Source: Anaerolineae bacterium
GTDB taxonomy: Bacteria > Chloroflexota > Anaerolineae > JAADDB01
Length of the DNA: 35,747 bases
NCBI GenBank assembly: GCA_015486845.1
Contig: WFQU01000143.1
Span: 1 to 35,747 of the forward strand
Reading direction: 5' to 3'
This document shows, piece by piece, positions 7,795 through 14,472 of this stretch (its first letter is position 1; the number at the start of each line of letters is the position of its first letter). The notes under the pieces were generated by a model. That model saw nothing but the letters and a program-made list of their open reading frames with translations, searched no databases and was not told the origin of the DNA. A program made the position numbers and the translations under genes.

Positions 7795-8293
7795 GGGATT
7801 TTGCCTTGACTAACACGGTCCAGCTACCCCGTTGCACCGATTCGTCCCGTTGGTTGCGCACGGTTACTTTCAGCGTGACGTAGCCGCCGCCCAAGCGCCG
7901 GGCCGGTTTTAGATCGCTCACCTTTGCTTCCACGCGGATCGTGTCGCCGATTTTTACCGGGGCGCGAAAACGCCATTCCAAAGCGGTGAACGCTTCCACC
8001 GTGCCTGTCACGAAACCGACATCCATGAGCAGCCCAGAGGCCATAGAGAGCACCAACAAACCATGGGCCACCCGCTCTCCGAACAATGTTTGCTGGGCGT
8101 ACAGTTCATTAGTGTGCAGTTCGTAAAAATCGCCGCTCACGCCGGCGAAATTAACAATATCCGCCTCGGTGATAGTACGGCCACCGCTGAAAACGGTATC
8201 GCCGAGGACAAAATCATTGAAGTATAAACCTTCTGGCCGCTTAAACGCTTTGGGTTCGCGCAATCTCTTCTCCTGTTCTCTGTTTGATGACAT
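7787..8293 (-). CDS. MaoC-like hot-dog-fold dehydratase
   Basis: A 168-residue protein of the MaoC/R-specific enoyl-CoA hydratase family. The hydratase motif is degenerate but recognisable: Asp55 and His60 in SGDFYELHTN fill the places of the catalytic Asp and His. The segment ERVAHGLLVLSMASGLL is the usual hot-dog helix. It probably hydrates a 2-enoyl-CoA or a related thioester. ATG at 8291-8293 is the first start. A TTG eleven codons in is preceded by AGGAGAAGAGA and could be the real one. It is the first gene of the probable operon that continues through TlpA, the Lgt-like protein and the two-component pair; no functional link is obvious. Confidence 0.88.
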   Translation of the reverse strand: MSSNREQEKRLREPKAFKRPEGLYFNDFVLGDTVFSGGRTITEADIVNFAGVSGDFYELHTNELYAQQTLFGERVAHGLLVLSMASGLLMDVGFVTGTVEAFTALEWRFRAPVKIGDTIRVEAKVSDLKPARRLGGGYVTLKVTVRNQRDESVQRGSWTVLVKAKSHA

Positions 8294-8358
8294 CGCCGTT
8301 GGCGAGGTCTAAAATAGCACTTTCCGGCCCCGTTATACTAACGGTAACTGATGGAAAC

Positions 8359-8374
8359 GTTCCTTAGCAGGAAC
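8359..8374. promoter_or_regulatory. Operator-like palindrome GTTCCT-N4-AGGAAC
   Basis: A perfect 6-bp inverted repeat with a 4-base centre, immediately downstream of the predicted minus-strand start near 8376. Together with the ATTTCC/GGAAAT repeat in the promoter spacer it looks like a repressor site. The binding protein is unknown. Confidence 0.4.
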
Positions 8375-8382
8375 GCATCCTC

Positions 8383-8411
8383 ATTATAGGCATTTCCGTT
8401 AGGGAAATCAA
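8383..8411 (-). promoter_or_regulatory. Promoter of the MaoC-TlpA-Lgt-like-HK-RR operon
   Basis: On the minus strand, TTGATT (8411-8406) and TATAAT (8388-8383) are separated by 17 bp, a good sigma-70-type promoter with a predicted start near 8376. The spacer contains an inverted repeat ATTTCC/GGAAAT (8392-8397 and 8403-8408). Confidence 0.65.
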
Positions 8412-8561
8412 GCTATTCGTGTACAGCCGCGCGGTCTTGGATCGGATGCGGAGCGTAAAATATGATAGAATCCAGCGGTTAGAAATCCCGGCTGCTGTTA
8501 CAAATACAAAACTGGGCTATAAACACCCAGATGGACACATTTGAAATTGCTTAGGACTTTT

Positions 8562-8590
8562 TTGCCCTGTATCACGTAAACGTGTATAAT
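8562..8590 (+). promoter_or_regulatory. Promoter for the TPP riboswitch and ykoEDC
   Basis: TTGCCC (8562-8567), a 17-bp spacer and a perfect TATAAT (8585-8590), with a predicted start near 8597, about 40 bases before the riboswitch. A second, weaker candidate is TTGGAT/TATGAT at 8437-8466. The palindromic half-sites CACG/CGTG lie in the spacer. Confidence 0.65.
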
Positions 8591-8633
8591 GAGCTTATAG
8601 TATGTTGCTATGTAAATTAACAAGATAATGTTG

Positions 8634-8746
8634 TTAGGGGAGCTGGGAAGCAGCCCGGCTGAGAGGGAAGTCTACGAGGCAATAGCCTTACTTACTTTCG
8701 ACCCTTTGAACCTGACCTGGGTAATGCCGGCGTAGGAAAACTTACG
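8634..8746 (+). promoter_or_regulatory. TPP riboswitch (THI element)
   Basis: The conserved THI-box segments are present in order: AGGGGAGCT, GGCTGAGAGGG, then CCCTTTGAACCTGACCTGGG and TAATGCCGGCGTAGGAAAAC. These form the pyrimidine-sensing helix (GGCTGAGA) and the pyrophosphate-sensing helix. It precedes a terminator and a thiamine/HMP-type uptake operon, as expected for a riboswitch that shuts off expression when thiamine pyrophosphate is plentiful. Confidence 0.95.
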
Positions 8747-8763
8747 ACGACGAAAAGAGAATT

Positions 8764-8797
8764 AAGGTCATTGCCTCAGGGCAGTGGCCTTTTTTTG
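8764..8797 (+). terminator. Intrinsic terminator of the TPP riboswitch
   Basis: AAGGTCATTGCC pairs with GGCAGTGGCCTT (12 pairs, some G-U), followed by a run of seven T. It lies between the THI element and ykoE, so control is probably by transcription attenuation. Confidence 0.88.
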
Positions 8798-8817
8798 TGT
8801 CACGCGTGTACGTGACA
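8798..8817. promoter_or_regulatory. Inverted repeat TGTCACG-N6-CGTGACA
   Basis: A perfect 7-bp inverted repeat with a 6-bp centre directly after the riboswitch terminator. It resembles a dimeric repressor operator, but no matching regulator gene lies in the window. It could also extend the terminator structure. Confidence 0.3.
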
Positions 8818-9008
8818 TGTTTCATTGTCAAAATATTCACTTTTTGTAATGACTCAGCCCTGGTCAAATAGAACGCTGATCGTATAGATTTCACGCAGAC
8901 AAATCAGAAAGGATTAGCGCGAACCAGCGTAGCTATGCGCCATCTGCGTTCTATCGTGGGGGAAGCTGAGTCGTCATCTTTTACTATTGTAGAAAAGGAG
9001 CGTCGAAA
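8818..9008. other. ykoE upstream region with B-like repeat
   Basis: A diverged B-type repeat (AATAGAACGCTGATCG, then CATCTGCGTTCTA) covers about 8865-8965. AAAAGGAGCGTCGAAA just before 9009 provides the ribosome-binding site for ykoE. No further promoter of good quality was seen. Confidence 0.5.
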
Positions 9009-9770
9009 ATGAAAAAATCGTTACGAACACTTGTTTATGCGTTTCTGGTGGGTGCATTCGTGTTTATTGTCTACTATGTCGCGGCTGTGGTGCGTGGCCC
9101 TAAAGTCGAAGGAGTTAGCTGGAATCCTATCGTGGCTGCAGTGTTAACCATCATGGGGATAGCATCCGGCGCTGCCTGGGGTGTCGGAGGGGAATTGCGC
9201 CGCTGGAAAACGCGCGATGCCATTTTGGCAGCCAATTTAGCGCTGGTTTTCGGTTTGCTCTTCCTCGGCTGGACCATGATCTGGGATTTGGCAAAACCGC
9301 TAAACGCACTGATCCCCGGCGTCCGTGATTCGGTGTACGGCTTCTGGTTCTTGGCCGGATTGGTCGCGCCATATATTATCCGCAAGCCGGGTGCCGCCGT
9401 CGTAGCAGAGACATTAGCCGCGTTAGCCGAATGGCTTGCCGGCAGTCAATGGGGCTTTACATTGCTCATCAGCGGGCTAATTCAAGGCGGCATGGCGGAA
9501 ATCATTTTCGCCGCTTATGGCTATCGTCGCTACAAGCTGGACACCTTGATGTTGGCCGGCGCGGCTGCGGGCATTGGCAGCTTGGTCGTTGACTACTTTT
9601 TCTGGTACGCACAACTCAAACCAGATGTTCTGCTCATTATGTTAATTGCTCGCATCATTAGCGGGGCCATTTTAGGGGGCTGGCTGGCCAAAGTGATCGG
9701 CGACGGCTTAGTGCACTCCGGTGCCCTTGGTAATTTCCCCATTGCCCGAGAAAGTCGCGAGAAAATTTGA
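9009..9770 (+). CDS. ykoE: YkoE-like substrate-binding membrane component of a thiamine/HMP ECF-type transporter
   Basis: A 253-residue membrane protein matching the YkoE family, the substrate-specific component of an ECF-type importer for thiamine or its pyrimidine precursor HMP. Several transmembrane helices are visible (about 8-28, 38-60, 72-95, 105-125, 150-175, 185-235). The family hallmarks are FWFLAGLVAPYIIRKPGAA (about residues 115-133) and AEWLAGSQWGFTLLISGLIQGGMAE (about 140-164). The ATG follows a GGAG-containing ribosome site. Its position behind a TPP riboswitch and ahead of the ATPase and coupling genes confirms the role. Its stop overlaps the next start (TTGA). Confidence 0.92.
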   Translation: MKKSLRTLVYAFLVGAFVFIVYYVAAVVRGPKVEGVSWNPIVAAVLTIMGIASGAAWGVGGELRRWKTRDAILAANLALVFGLLFLGWTMIWDLAKPLNALIPGVRDSVYGFWFLAGLVAPYIIRKPGAAVVAETLAALAEWLAGSQWGFTLLISGLIQGGMAEIIFAAYGYRRYKLDTLMLAGAAAGIGSLVVDYFFWYAQLKPDVLLIMLIARIISGAILGGWLAKVIGDGLVHSGALGNFPIARESREKI

Positions 9771-11470
9771 GTTTACCCATCATTGAAGTCAGCGGATTGT
9801 CCGTCCGCTACCCGTTGCGCCGCCGACCGGCACTGCAAGACTTGAGCTTTTCGGTGGCGCAACACGAAACGCTGCTCATCTTGGGGCCCAGCGGCTGCGG
9901 CAAAAGCACTTTGGCGCTGACGCTAAATGGCCTTATTCCCCATGACATTGAAGCAGAAGTACAAGGAACAATTAACGTAGCTGGCGTAAACGTCGCCGCG
10001 GCTTCCGTGGAGACCCTCACCCGCCAGGTAGGTGTCGTGTTCCAGGACGCCGAAGCACAATTCTGCACACTGCGCGTTGCCGATGAGGTCGCTTTCGGCT
10101 TAGAGAATCTGGGCGTTCCTCGTTCCGAAATGGATGGACGCATCCAGCAGGCGTTACGGCAAGTAGGGCTGGCAGAGATGGCGCAGCGTTCTTTGCGTCG
10201 TCTCTCCGGCGGGGAAAAACAACGTTTAGCTTTGGCGGCCATATTAGCTATGAAGCCGGCCATTATCATCTTGGACGAACCAACGGCCAATTTAGACCCG
10301 GCCGCGACCGCCGCATTTTTCCGCTTAATCGCTCCTTTGCGGACTGAACATACTATTCTCATCGTCGAACACAAATTGGACGAATGTATCCATTTAGTTG
10401 ACCATGTTTTAGTTCTCACGCCAGAGGGTGCTCTGCTGGCGGAGGGTGCACCGCGGGCGATTTTCCAACGAGAAGAGGCGAAATTGCAGGAATATGGCAT
10501 CTGGATTCCCCAGGTAACAGAATGGGCGCTGGCTATGCAGCGGGCCGGGCATCCCGTGGATCCGTTGCCGCTCACACTGCCGGAAGCGGCAGAAACCGTT
10601 CAACAACTGCGTATCCCCGTCCAGTTACCGGCGCACACGTCGCATCAGAGCGTTACGGCAGCGGTTCCGCTGGCGGTGCGGATCGACGGCCTGCGTTTCA
10701 CCTATCCCAAAGCAGACCAGCCGGCGTTACACGATGTGCAACTCACCGTGCCGGAAGGCTCCCTTTTTGCCCTCTTGGGGCCGAACGGTTCCGGCAAAAG
10801 CACGTTAGCCTCCCATTTGATCGCCATTCATCCCACGGTGCCGGGGAAAGTCTTCGTCTTCGGCCAGGATGTCAGCGCTCAAGCTGGCATGACTTTGGCC
10901 CGGCTCACCGAACTAGTGGGCTACGTTTTCCAAAACCCGGAACATCAATTCGTGGCCGACACGGTTTACGACGAATTAGCCTACAGCCTGGCCGTGCGCA
11001 AAGAGCCGGAAGAACAAATAGCACGACGGGTTAGCGCGCTTTTGTTCGATTTCCACCTGGAAACTCTATCAAAGGCCAATCCGTTTACCTTGAGCCAAGG
11101 ACAAAAGCGACGTTTGAGCGTCGCTACCATGCTGGCTGTGGGACAGAAGCTCTTAGTCTTGGATGAACCCACCTTTGGGCAGGACCGGCGCACGACAGAA
11201 CGCATGGTTGCCCGTTGGCGGCAGTTGCAGCAACAGGGCGTGACCATCCTGTTCATCACCCACGACATGCGGTTAGTGCTGGCCGTTGCCGATGCCGTGG
11301 CTGTGCTTGCCGCCGGGCGTGTCATCTTCCACGGTGTTCCAGCCCAGCTTTACGAACGTGAGGACATTTTGCAAGCGGCCCATTTACTGCCGCCGCCGCT
11401 CTATCGTTTAGCTAAAATGACCCACCCAGAGCCGCTCACGCTTATCGCCGACGCTACCAGAGGAATGTGA
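9767..11470 (+). CDS. ykoD: YkoD-like double-domain ECF transporter ATPase
   Basis: A 567-residue protein with two ABC ATPase domains in one chain, as in YkoD. Domain 1: Walker A GPSGCGKST (40-48), signature LSGGEKQRLALA (146-157), Walker B IIILDEPTANLD. Domain 2: Walker A GPNGSGKST (338-346), a degenerate signature LSQGQKRRLSVA and Walker B LLVLDEPTFGQD. Residues 240-305 form a linker. It energises uptake together with YkoE and YkoC. It starts with TTG in a four-base overlap with ykoE, and its stop overlaps the next start (GTGA), so the three genes are translationally coupled. Confidence 0.94.
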   Translation: MSLPIIEVSGLSVRYPLRRRPALQDLSFSVAQHETLLILGPSGCGKSTLALTLNGLIPHDIEAEVQGTINVAGVNVAAASVETLTRQVGVVFQDAEAQFCTLRVADEVAFGLENLGVPRSEMDGRIQQALRQVGLAEMAQRSLRRLSGGEKQRLALAAILAMKPAIIILDEPTANLDPAATAAFFRLIAPLRTEHTILIVEHKLDECIHLVDHVLVLTPEGALLAEGAPRAIFQREEAKLQEYGIWIPQVTEWALAMQRAGHPVDPLPLTLPEAAETVQQLRIPVQLPAHTSHQSVTAAVPLAVRIDGLRFTYPKADQPALHDVQLTVPEGSLFALLGPNGSGKSTLASHLIAIHPTVPGKVFVFGQDVSAQAGMTLARLTELVGYVFQNPEHQFVADTVYDELAYSLAVRKEPEEQIARRVSALLFDFHLETLSKANPFTLSQGQKRRLSVATMLAVGQKLLVLDEPTFGQDRRTTERMVARWRQLQQQGVTILFITHDMRLVLAVADAVAVLAAGRVIFHGVPAQLYEREDILQAAHLLPPPLYRLAKMTHPEPLTLIADATRGM

Positions 11471-12264
11471 GGCCGATTTTGGGACTATTTTCGTATTACG
11501 AAGAAGATTCATTCTTGCATCGGCTCAATCCCAGCATCAAGCTATTAGTGATTTTCTTAGCCGTGATTATTCTGACTTTGGCACCAGACCCGTACACGCC
11601 GGGGCTGTTCTTGCTGTTGACGCTGTTGGCCCTCTGGGTGGTTGGCCGGGTACCGATGCGAGTCATCCTGCGCTCTACCTGGCCATTAGTCTTGCTCACT
11701 ATCCCGTTCTTCATTTTTAACACCCTTTACTTCGATTTGGGAAAAGTGGTCCAGCCGCATATCTGGTTTCATTTGGGCCCGTGGACTGTAGCTCGGGAGA
11801 GCGCCATCGTCGGACTGGCCCTTTCCTTGCGTATCTTGGCATTCATCGCCTGTTCCCTTTTCTTTGTCACAACTACATCGCCCACCGATTTCGCTTTGAG
11901 CTTGATTCAACAAGCCCATGTCCCCTACCGGTTTGGTTATGCCATTTTAGTCGCATATCGTTTCATCCCTTTGTGGACCGAAGAACTCGCCACTATCCAG
12001 GCGGCCCATAAAGTGCGCGGCGTCGGCGAGCACAGCGGATGGCGGGGCATGCTACAGCAATTTCGGCGCTACGCTATTCCGCTTTTAGCTAATGCTATCC
12101 GCAAATCGGAACGGGTCGCCATCGCCATGGATAGCAAAGCCTTTGGTGTCACATCCCAGCGCACTTATTACAGAGAACTACACATCTGTCGTAGGGATTA
12201 CGTTTTCTTAGCTATCACGTTGCTGACTTTGCTGGCTATTTTCTACTTTTTGGGCAACTACTAA
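11467..12264 (+). CDS. ykoC: YkoC-like ECF transporter coupling permease (T component)
   Basis: A 265-residue integral membrane protein of the CbiQ/EcfT class. Early motif SFLHRLNPSIKLLVIF is typical of EcfT N-termini, followed by four to five hydrophobic helices. The two short Ala-Arg-Gly-like coupling motifs that contact the ATPase correspond to the regions around AAHKVRGVGEH (about 179-189) and AIAMDSKAFGVTSQR (about 217-231). It begins with GTG inside the ykoD stop. The last helix ends near the C-terminus. With YkoE and YkoD it forms the complete importer; no separate salvage enzyme is encoded next to it. Confidence 0.92.
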   Translation: MRPILGLFSYYEEDSFLHRLNPSIKLLVIFLAVIILTLAPDPYTPGLFLLLTLLALWVVGRVPMRVILRSTWPLVLLTIPFFIFNTLYFDLGKVVQPHIWFHLGPWTVARESAIVGLALSLRILAFIACSLFFVTTTSPTDFALSLIQQAHVPYRFGYAILVAYRFIPLWTEELATIQAAHKVRGVGEHSGWRGMLQQFRRYAIPLLANAIRKSERVAIAMDSKAFGVTSQRTYYRELHICRRDYVFLAITLLTLLAIFYFLGNY

Positions 12265-12400
12265 GGCTGCCATGTCCGGCGATAAAAAAATCGCTGCAAC
12301 AATTGTAGAACCTGCCTGCGCAGGTTGTTTGCCAGGCGCCGCAGGCTGTTTGGGCAGAGGTTGCCATGACTTATAGTTGCTCGGTCATGTCATTATTCTC
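12265..12400 (+). repeat. Repeat A, copy 4 (diverged)
   Basis: A degenerate copy covering about 12268-12393. The left arm and the AACCTGC/GCAGGTT hairpin are intact. The second hairpin has become GGCGCC-GCAG-GCTGT-like, and the right arm reads ATGACTTATAGTTGC. It is in the same orientation as the other copies and directly follows ykoC. Confidence 0.7.
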
Positions 12401-12403
12401 TTT

Positions 12404-12433
12404 TTGACAAGCAGGCGTGGTGCTGTTTATAAT
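12404..12433 (+). promoter_or_regulatory. Promoter of the fluoride-riboswitch transcript
   Basis: A perfect TTGACA (12404-12409) and a perfect TATAAT (12428-12433) with an 18-bp spacer. The predicted start near 12440 lies just ahead of the structured leader. Confidence 0.82.
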
Positions 12434-12448
12434 TACTCCACAGATAGG

Positions 12449-12562
12449 CATTACGGTGATGAAGCTCACCACAATGTTTCCAACGGTTTAGCCCGCTATC
12501 CTTGATTAAAAGACTATCCGTTGGAACGATGCAACGTATATAATACTAATGGCTTCTACTGA
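12449..12562 (+). promoter_or_regulatory. Fluoride riboswitch (crcB motif), atypical long insertion
   Basis: GGTGATGAAGCTCACC (12455-12470) matches the first conserved segment of the fluoride aptamer: a GG-N-GATG hairpin whose loop GAAGC forms the pseudoknot. The partner GCTTC is found in TAATGGCTTCTACTG (about 12546-12560), which matches the conserved 3' end of the aptamer. Between them a 9-bp stem TTCCAACGG (12478-12486) with CCGTTGGAA (12518-12526) stands where the second aptamer stem is expected, but the insert is longer than usual. The pseudoknot strand is shared with a terminator hairpin directly downstream, as in known fluoride switches. Assignment rests on visual matching to the family, not on a covariance model. 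Confidence 0.77.
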
Positions 12563-12594
12563 ACGGGACACGTGCAGTAGAAGCTTATTTTTTT
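12550..12594 (+). terminator. Intrinsic terminator of the fluoride riboswitch
   Basis: GCTTCTACTG pairs with CAGTAGAAGC (10 perfect pairs, 13-base loop), followed by TTATTTTTTT. Its 5' arm overlaps the aptamer 3' strand, so ligand binding would prevent the terminator and turn expression on. Confidence 0.9.
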
Positions 12595-12633
12595 GGTAGC
12601 AAGTCGCAGTCAGCAGGGGAAAAAGGGGACATT

Positions 12634-13443
12634 ATGGTAGACATGATTAGCTTAGACATGAAAATAGCTTTCCGAAAACAGGGCTGTCCGCTGTGCCGAT
12701 TGCGTTATCGCGCCGAGCAGAAGTATTTGTTTGGCTTTCTCTGGGAAAATGTGACCGACGGCGGCATCCGCAGCCGCTGGTTGCGTTCGTTGGGATTATG
12801 TCACGATCATGCTTGGCAGCTACAAGAGATAGAGGCCGCCCACTGGCACGATGGCATGGGAACGGCCACTGCCTACGAGAGTTTTTTACGTTTAGCCCAA
12901 CGGGAGATTATTGCTTATCGCCAGCAAGCCAGGCCGGCGGCGACTGAATCGACCGACGATCCATCGGCCTGGCAACATTTGCGGGACGGGATTGGCCAGC
13001 TCTTACGTGGGGCGCAGGCAGAGGGAGCTCCCATCACAGGTTTGATACCCAAAGCGCCCTGCCCGGCGTGCGAACTGGGAGACAGAATCGAACAGCGTTA
13101 TTTACGCTGGCTGGTACGGGATTTACCTGCAGAGGAGGCGTTCCGCCAGGCCTACGAGGATTCCGATGGCCTTTGTTTACCCCATTTGCAGAAAGCGTTG
13201 TACTGGGCGGGGAAGGAAAATCCAGCCGCCAGCGACATTCTGTTGGCCAAGAGCGAGCACGATTTGCAGAAGCGCTTGGTCGATTTGCAGGAATACTTGC
13301 GCAAACACAGTTACCAATATCACGACGAGACTATTTCGCCCGCTGAGGAACAGGCATGGATACGGGTAATAGCCTGGTTAGTAGGCGAAAAGCGGCCACC
13401 GGAACAGGATTTACGCGGCGATACCACAGGCGCGGAGCGATAA
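12634..13443 (+). CDS. DUF6062-like protein with duplicated CxxC...CxxH module
   Basis: A 269-residue soluble protein resembling the uncharacterised DUF6062 family. It contains two similar modules: Cys18-Pro-Leu-Cys21, about 34 residues of helix, then Cys56-His-Asp-His59; and Cys143-Pro-Ala-Cys146, then Cys181-Leu-Pro-His184. In each, E-Q-(K/R)-Y-L follows the CxxC pair. Such CxxC...CxxH modules usually bind zinc or another metal, which is inference here. There is no signal peptide or membrane segment. ATG at 12634 follows AGGGGAAAAAGGGGAC. It is the only gene directly behind the fluoride-type riboswitch, 40 bases after its terminator, so its expression is probably fluoride-induced. It is not a known fluoride exporter. 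Confidence 0.83.
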   Translation: MVDMISLDMKIAFRKQGCPLCRLRYRAEQKYLFGFLWENVTDGGIRSRWLRSLGLCHDHAWQLQEIEAAHWHDGMGTATAYESFLRLAQREIIAYRQQARPAATESTDDPSAWQHLRDGIGQLLRGAQAEGAPITGLIPKAPCPACELGDRIEQRYLRWLVRDLPAEEAFRQAYEDSDGLCLPHLQKALYWAGKENPAASDILLAKSEHDLQKRLVDLQEYLRKHSYQYHDETISPAEEQAWIRVIAWLVGEKRPPEQDLRGDTTGAER

Positions 13444-13549
13444 ATCGCATTGCCAGCAGCAAGCCGTATAGTTTATTTTAGAGGGCTTCTTTTGTCCGGC
13501 CTGGAGTTGGGAGTTGATTTATGGCTTTGCTCAGCCCAAAATTTCCCCT

Positions 13550-13578
13550 TTGCCATTTATCGGCCAATGGTGTATACT
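13550..13578 (+). promoter_or_regulatory. Promoter upstream of dodecin
   Basis: TTGCCA (13550-13555), a 17-bp spacer and TATACT (13573-13578), five of six matches in each box. The predicted start near 13585 gives a leader of about 140 bases before dodecin. Confidence 0.65.
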
Positions 13579-13724
13579 TCTTAAAAGTAAGACGTCGCAG
13601 TGATCACTCGGCCCCAAGAAAGAACAAAAAACCTGTTTTGTACCATTCGTTGTAGTTTAGTATTACTAAGCGAAGCCCCTGCCCAAGAAGCAGTCTTTTT
13701 CTAATGAAGAGAAAGGAGAAAATC

Positions 13725-13940
13725 ATGGCCGAAAGTGTCTATAAGGTTATCGAGTTAGTAGGGACCAGCAGTGAATCATGGGAAAAGGCAGCGCAAGCGG
13801 CTGTCAAGATGGCCAGTCACAAATTGCAGGATTTGCGCATCGCCGAGGTTGTAGCGCTGGACATGCAGTTAGAGGGTGATGAGATTTTAGCTTACCGGGC
13901 CAAGGTTAAGCTCTCTTTTAAATATCACGGTGAAGCGTAA
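13725..13940 (+). CDS. Dodecin family flavin-binding protein
   Basis: A 71-residue protein with the dodecin pattern: SVYKVIELVGTSSESWEKAA at the start, a single amphipathic helix, then LRIAEVVALDMQLEGDEILAYRAKVKLSFKY. Dodecins assemble into hollow dodecamers that store or buffer riboflavin, FMN or FAD. ATG at 13725 is preferred because AAGGAG precedes it by six bases; an in-frame ATG seven codons earlier lacks a ribosome site. The gene has its own promoter and is followed by a long inverted repeat (13956-14009). Family assignment is strong; the bound flavin cannot be told. Confidence 0.92.
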   Translation: MAESVYKVIELVGTSSESWEKAAQAAVKMASHKLQDLRIAEVVALDMQLEGDEILAYRAKVKLSFKYHGEA

Positions 13941-13955
13941 GCCAACAGGACAGGA

Positions 13956-14009
13956 GGAGCGCCATGTGTAACAAGAGCAGGCAGGGACAAGGCAACGCGA
14001 TGGCGCTCC
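13956..14009 (+). other. 10-bp inverted repeat enclosing a 16-codon reading frame
   Basis: GGAGCGCCAT (13956-13965) and ATGGCGCTCC (14000-14009) are perfectly complementary with a 34-base loop. There is no T-run after it, so it is a poor intrinsic terminator. A small frame, ATG 13964-13966 to TGA 14012-14014 (16 residues, beginning MCNKSRQGQG), has AGGAGGA ahead of it, and its start codon lies in the stem. It may be a translated regulatory peptide or chance. Confidence 0.4.
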
Positions 14010-14472
14010 CCTGAAAATAAAATGGGACGCAGATCAACGCAGGCTGCGCACGCAGATAAAAAACAATGGTCCGGCGATTAGAAATCGCTGCCATAACTGT
14101 GCGAAACCTGCCTGCGCAGGTTTCATGCTAATCGCCGTAGGGCGATTTTGCAGATGTTGCCGTGACTTTTAGTCGCTGGGCGCCGAGTAAGCGCCCTCCG
14201 GCCCCCAAGAGAGAAAATAAAACAGATTGTCAGCCGTCATCAACAACCCCATTCCTATCGCCGTAGCATTGCTTCTCAAGCCTGCGATCCCCAATCTTGT
14301 CAAGAGATTTTCATCCGCTGTGATGTGTCGCAGGCCCGGCTGCTAATTTGCGCCCGGCGCCGAATTATTTTAGAGTTCGCTAATGAACAAATAGACTGTT
14401 GCCGCCCTGAATATCTCATAATAATAGGCCGGCTTGTTTGTGACTGACTCAAGTGTATCGGGAGCAAAATAA
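14010..14472. repeat. Repeat B fused to repeat A copy 5, then F-like fragment
   Basis: A B element (14012-14069) runs directly into repeat A (about 14069-14180, same orientation as the others). About 14309-14345 is an F fragment (CATCCGCTGTGATGTG). The remainder up to 14472 holds no recognisable gene. GGGAG before 14473 is the ribosome site of the next gene; a promoter could not be defined with confidence. Confidence 0.65.

Noticed and set aside
9808-10575. Long antisense frame opposite ykoD
   Set aside because: It is the mirror of a conserved ABC ATPase gene and has a Ser/Arg-rich shadow composition.
12449-12594. T-box leader as an alternative reading of the structured leader
   Set aside because: No T-box core sequence is present, and the gene downstream is not a synthetase, amino-acid gene or transporter. 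The fluoride aptamer matches both ends.
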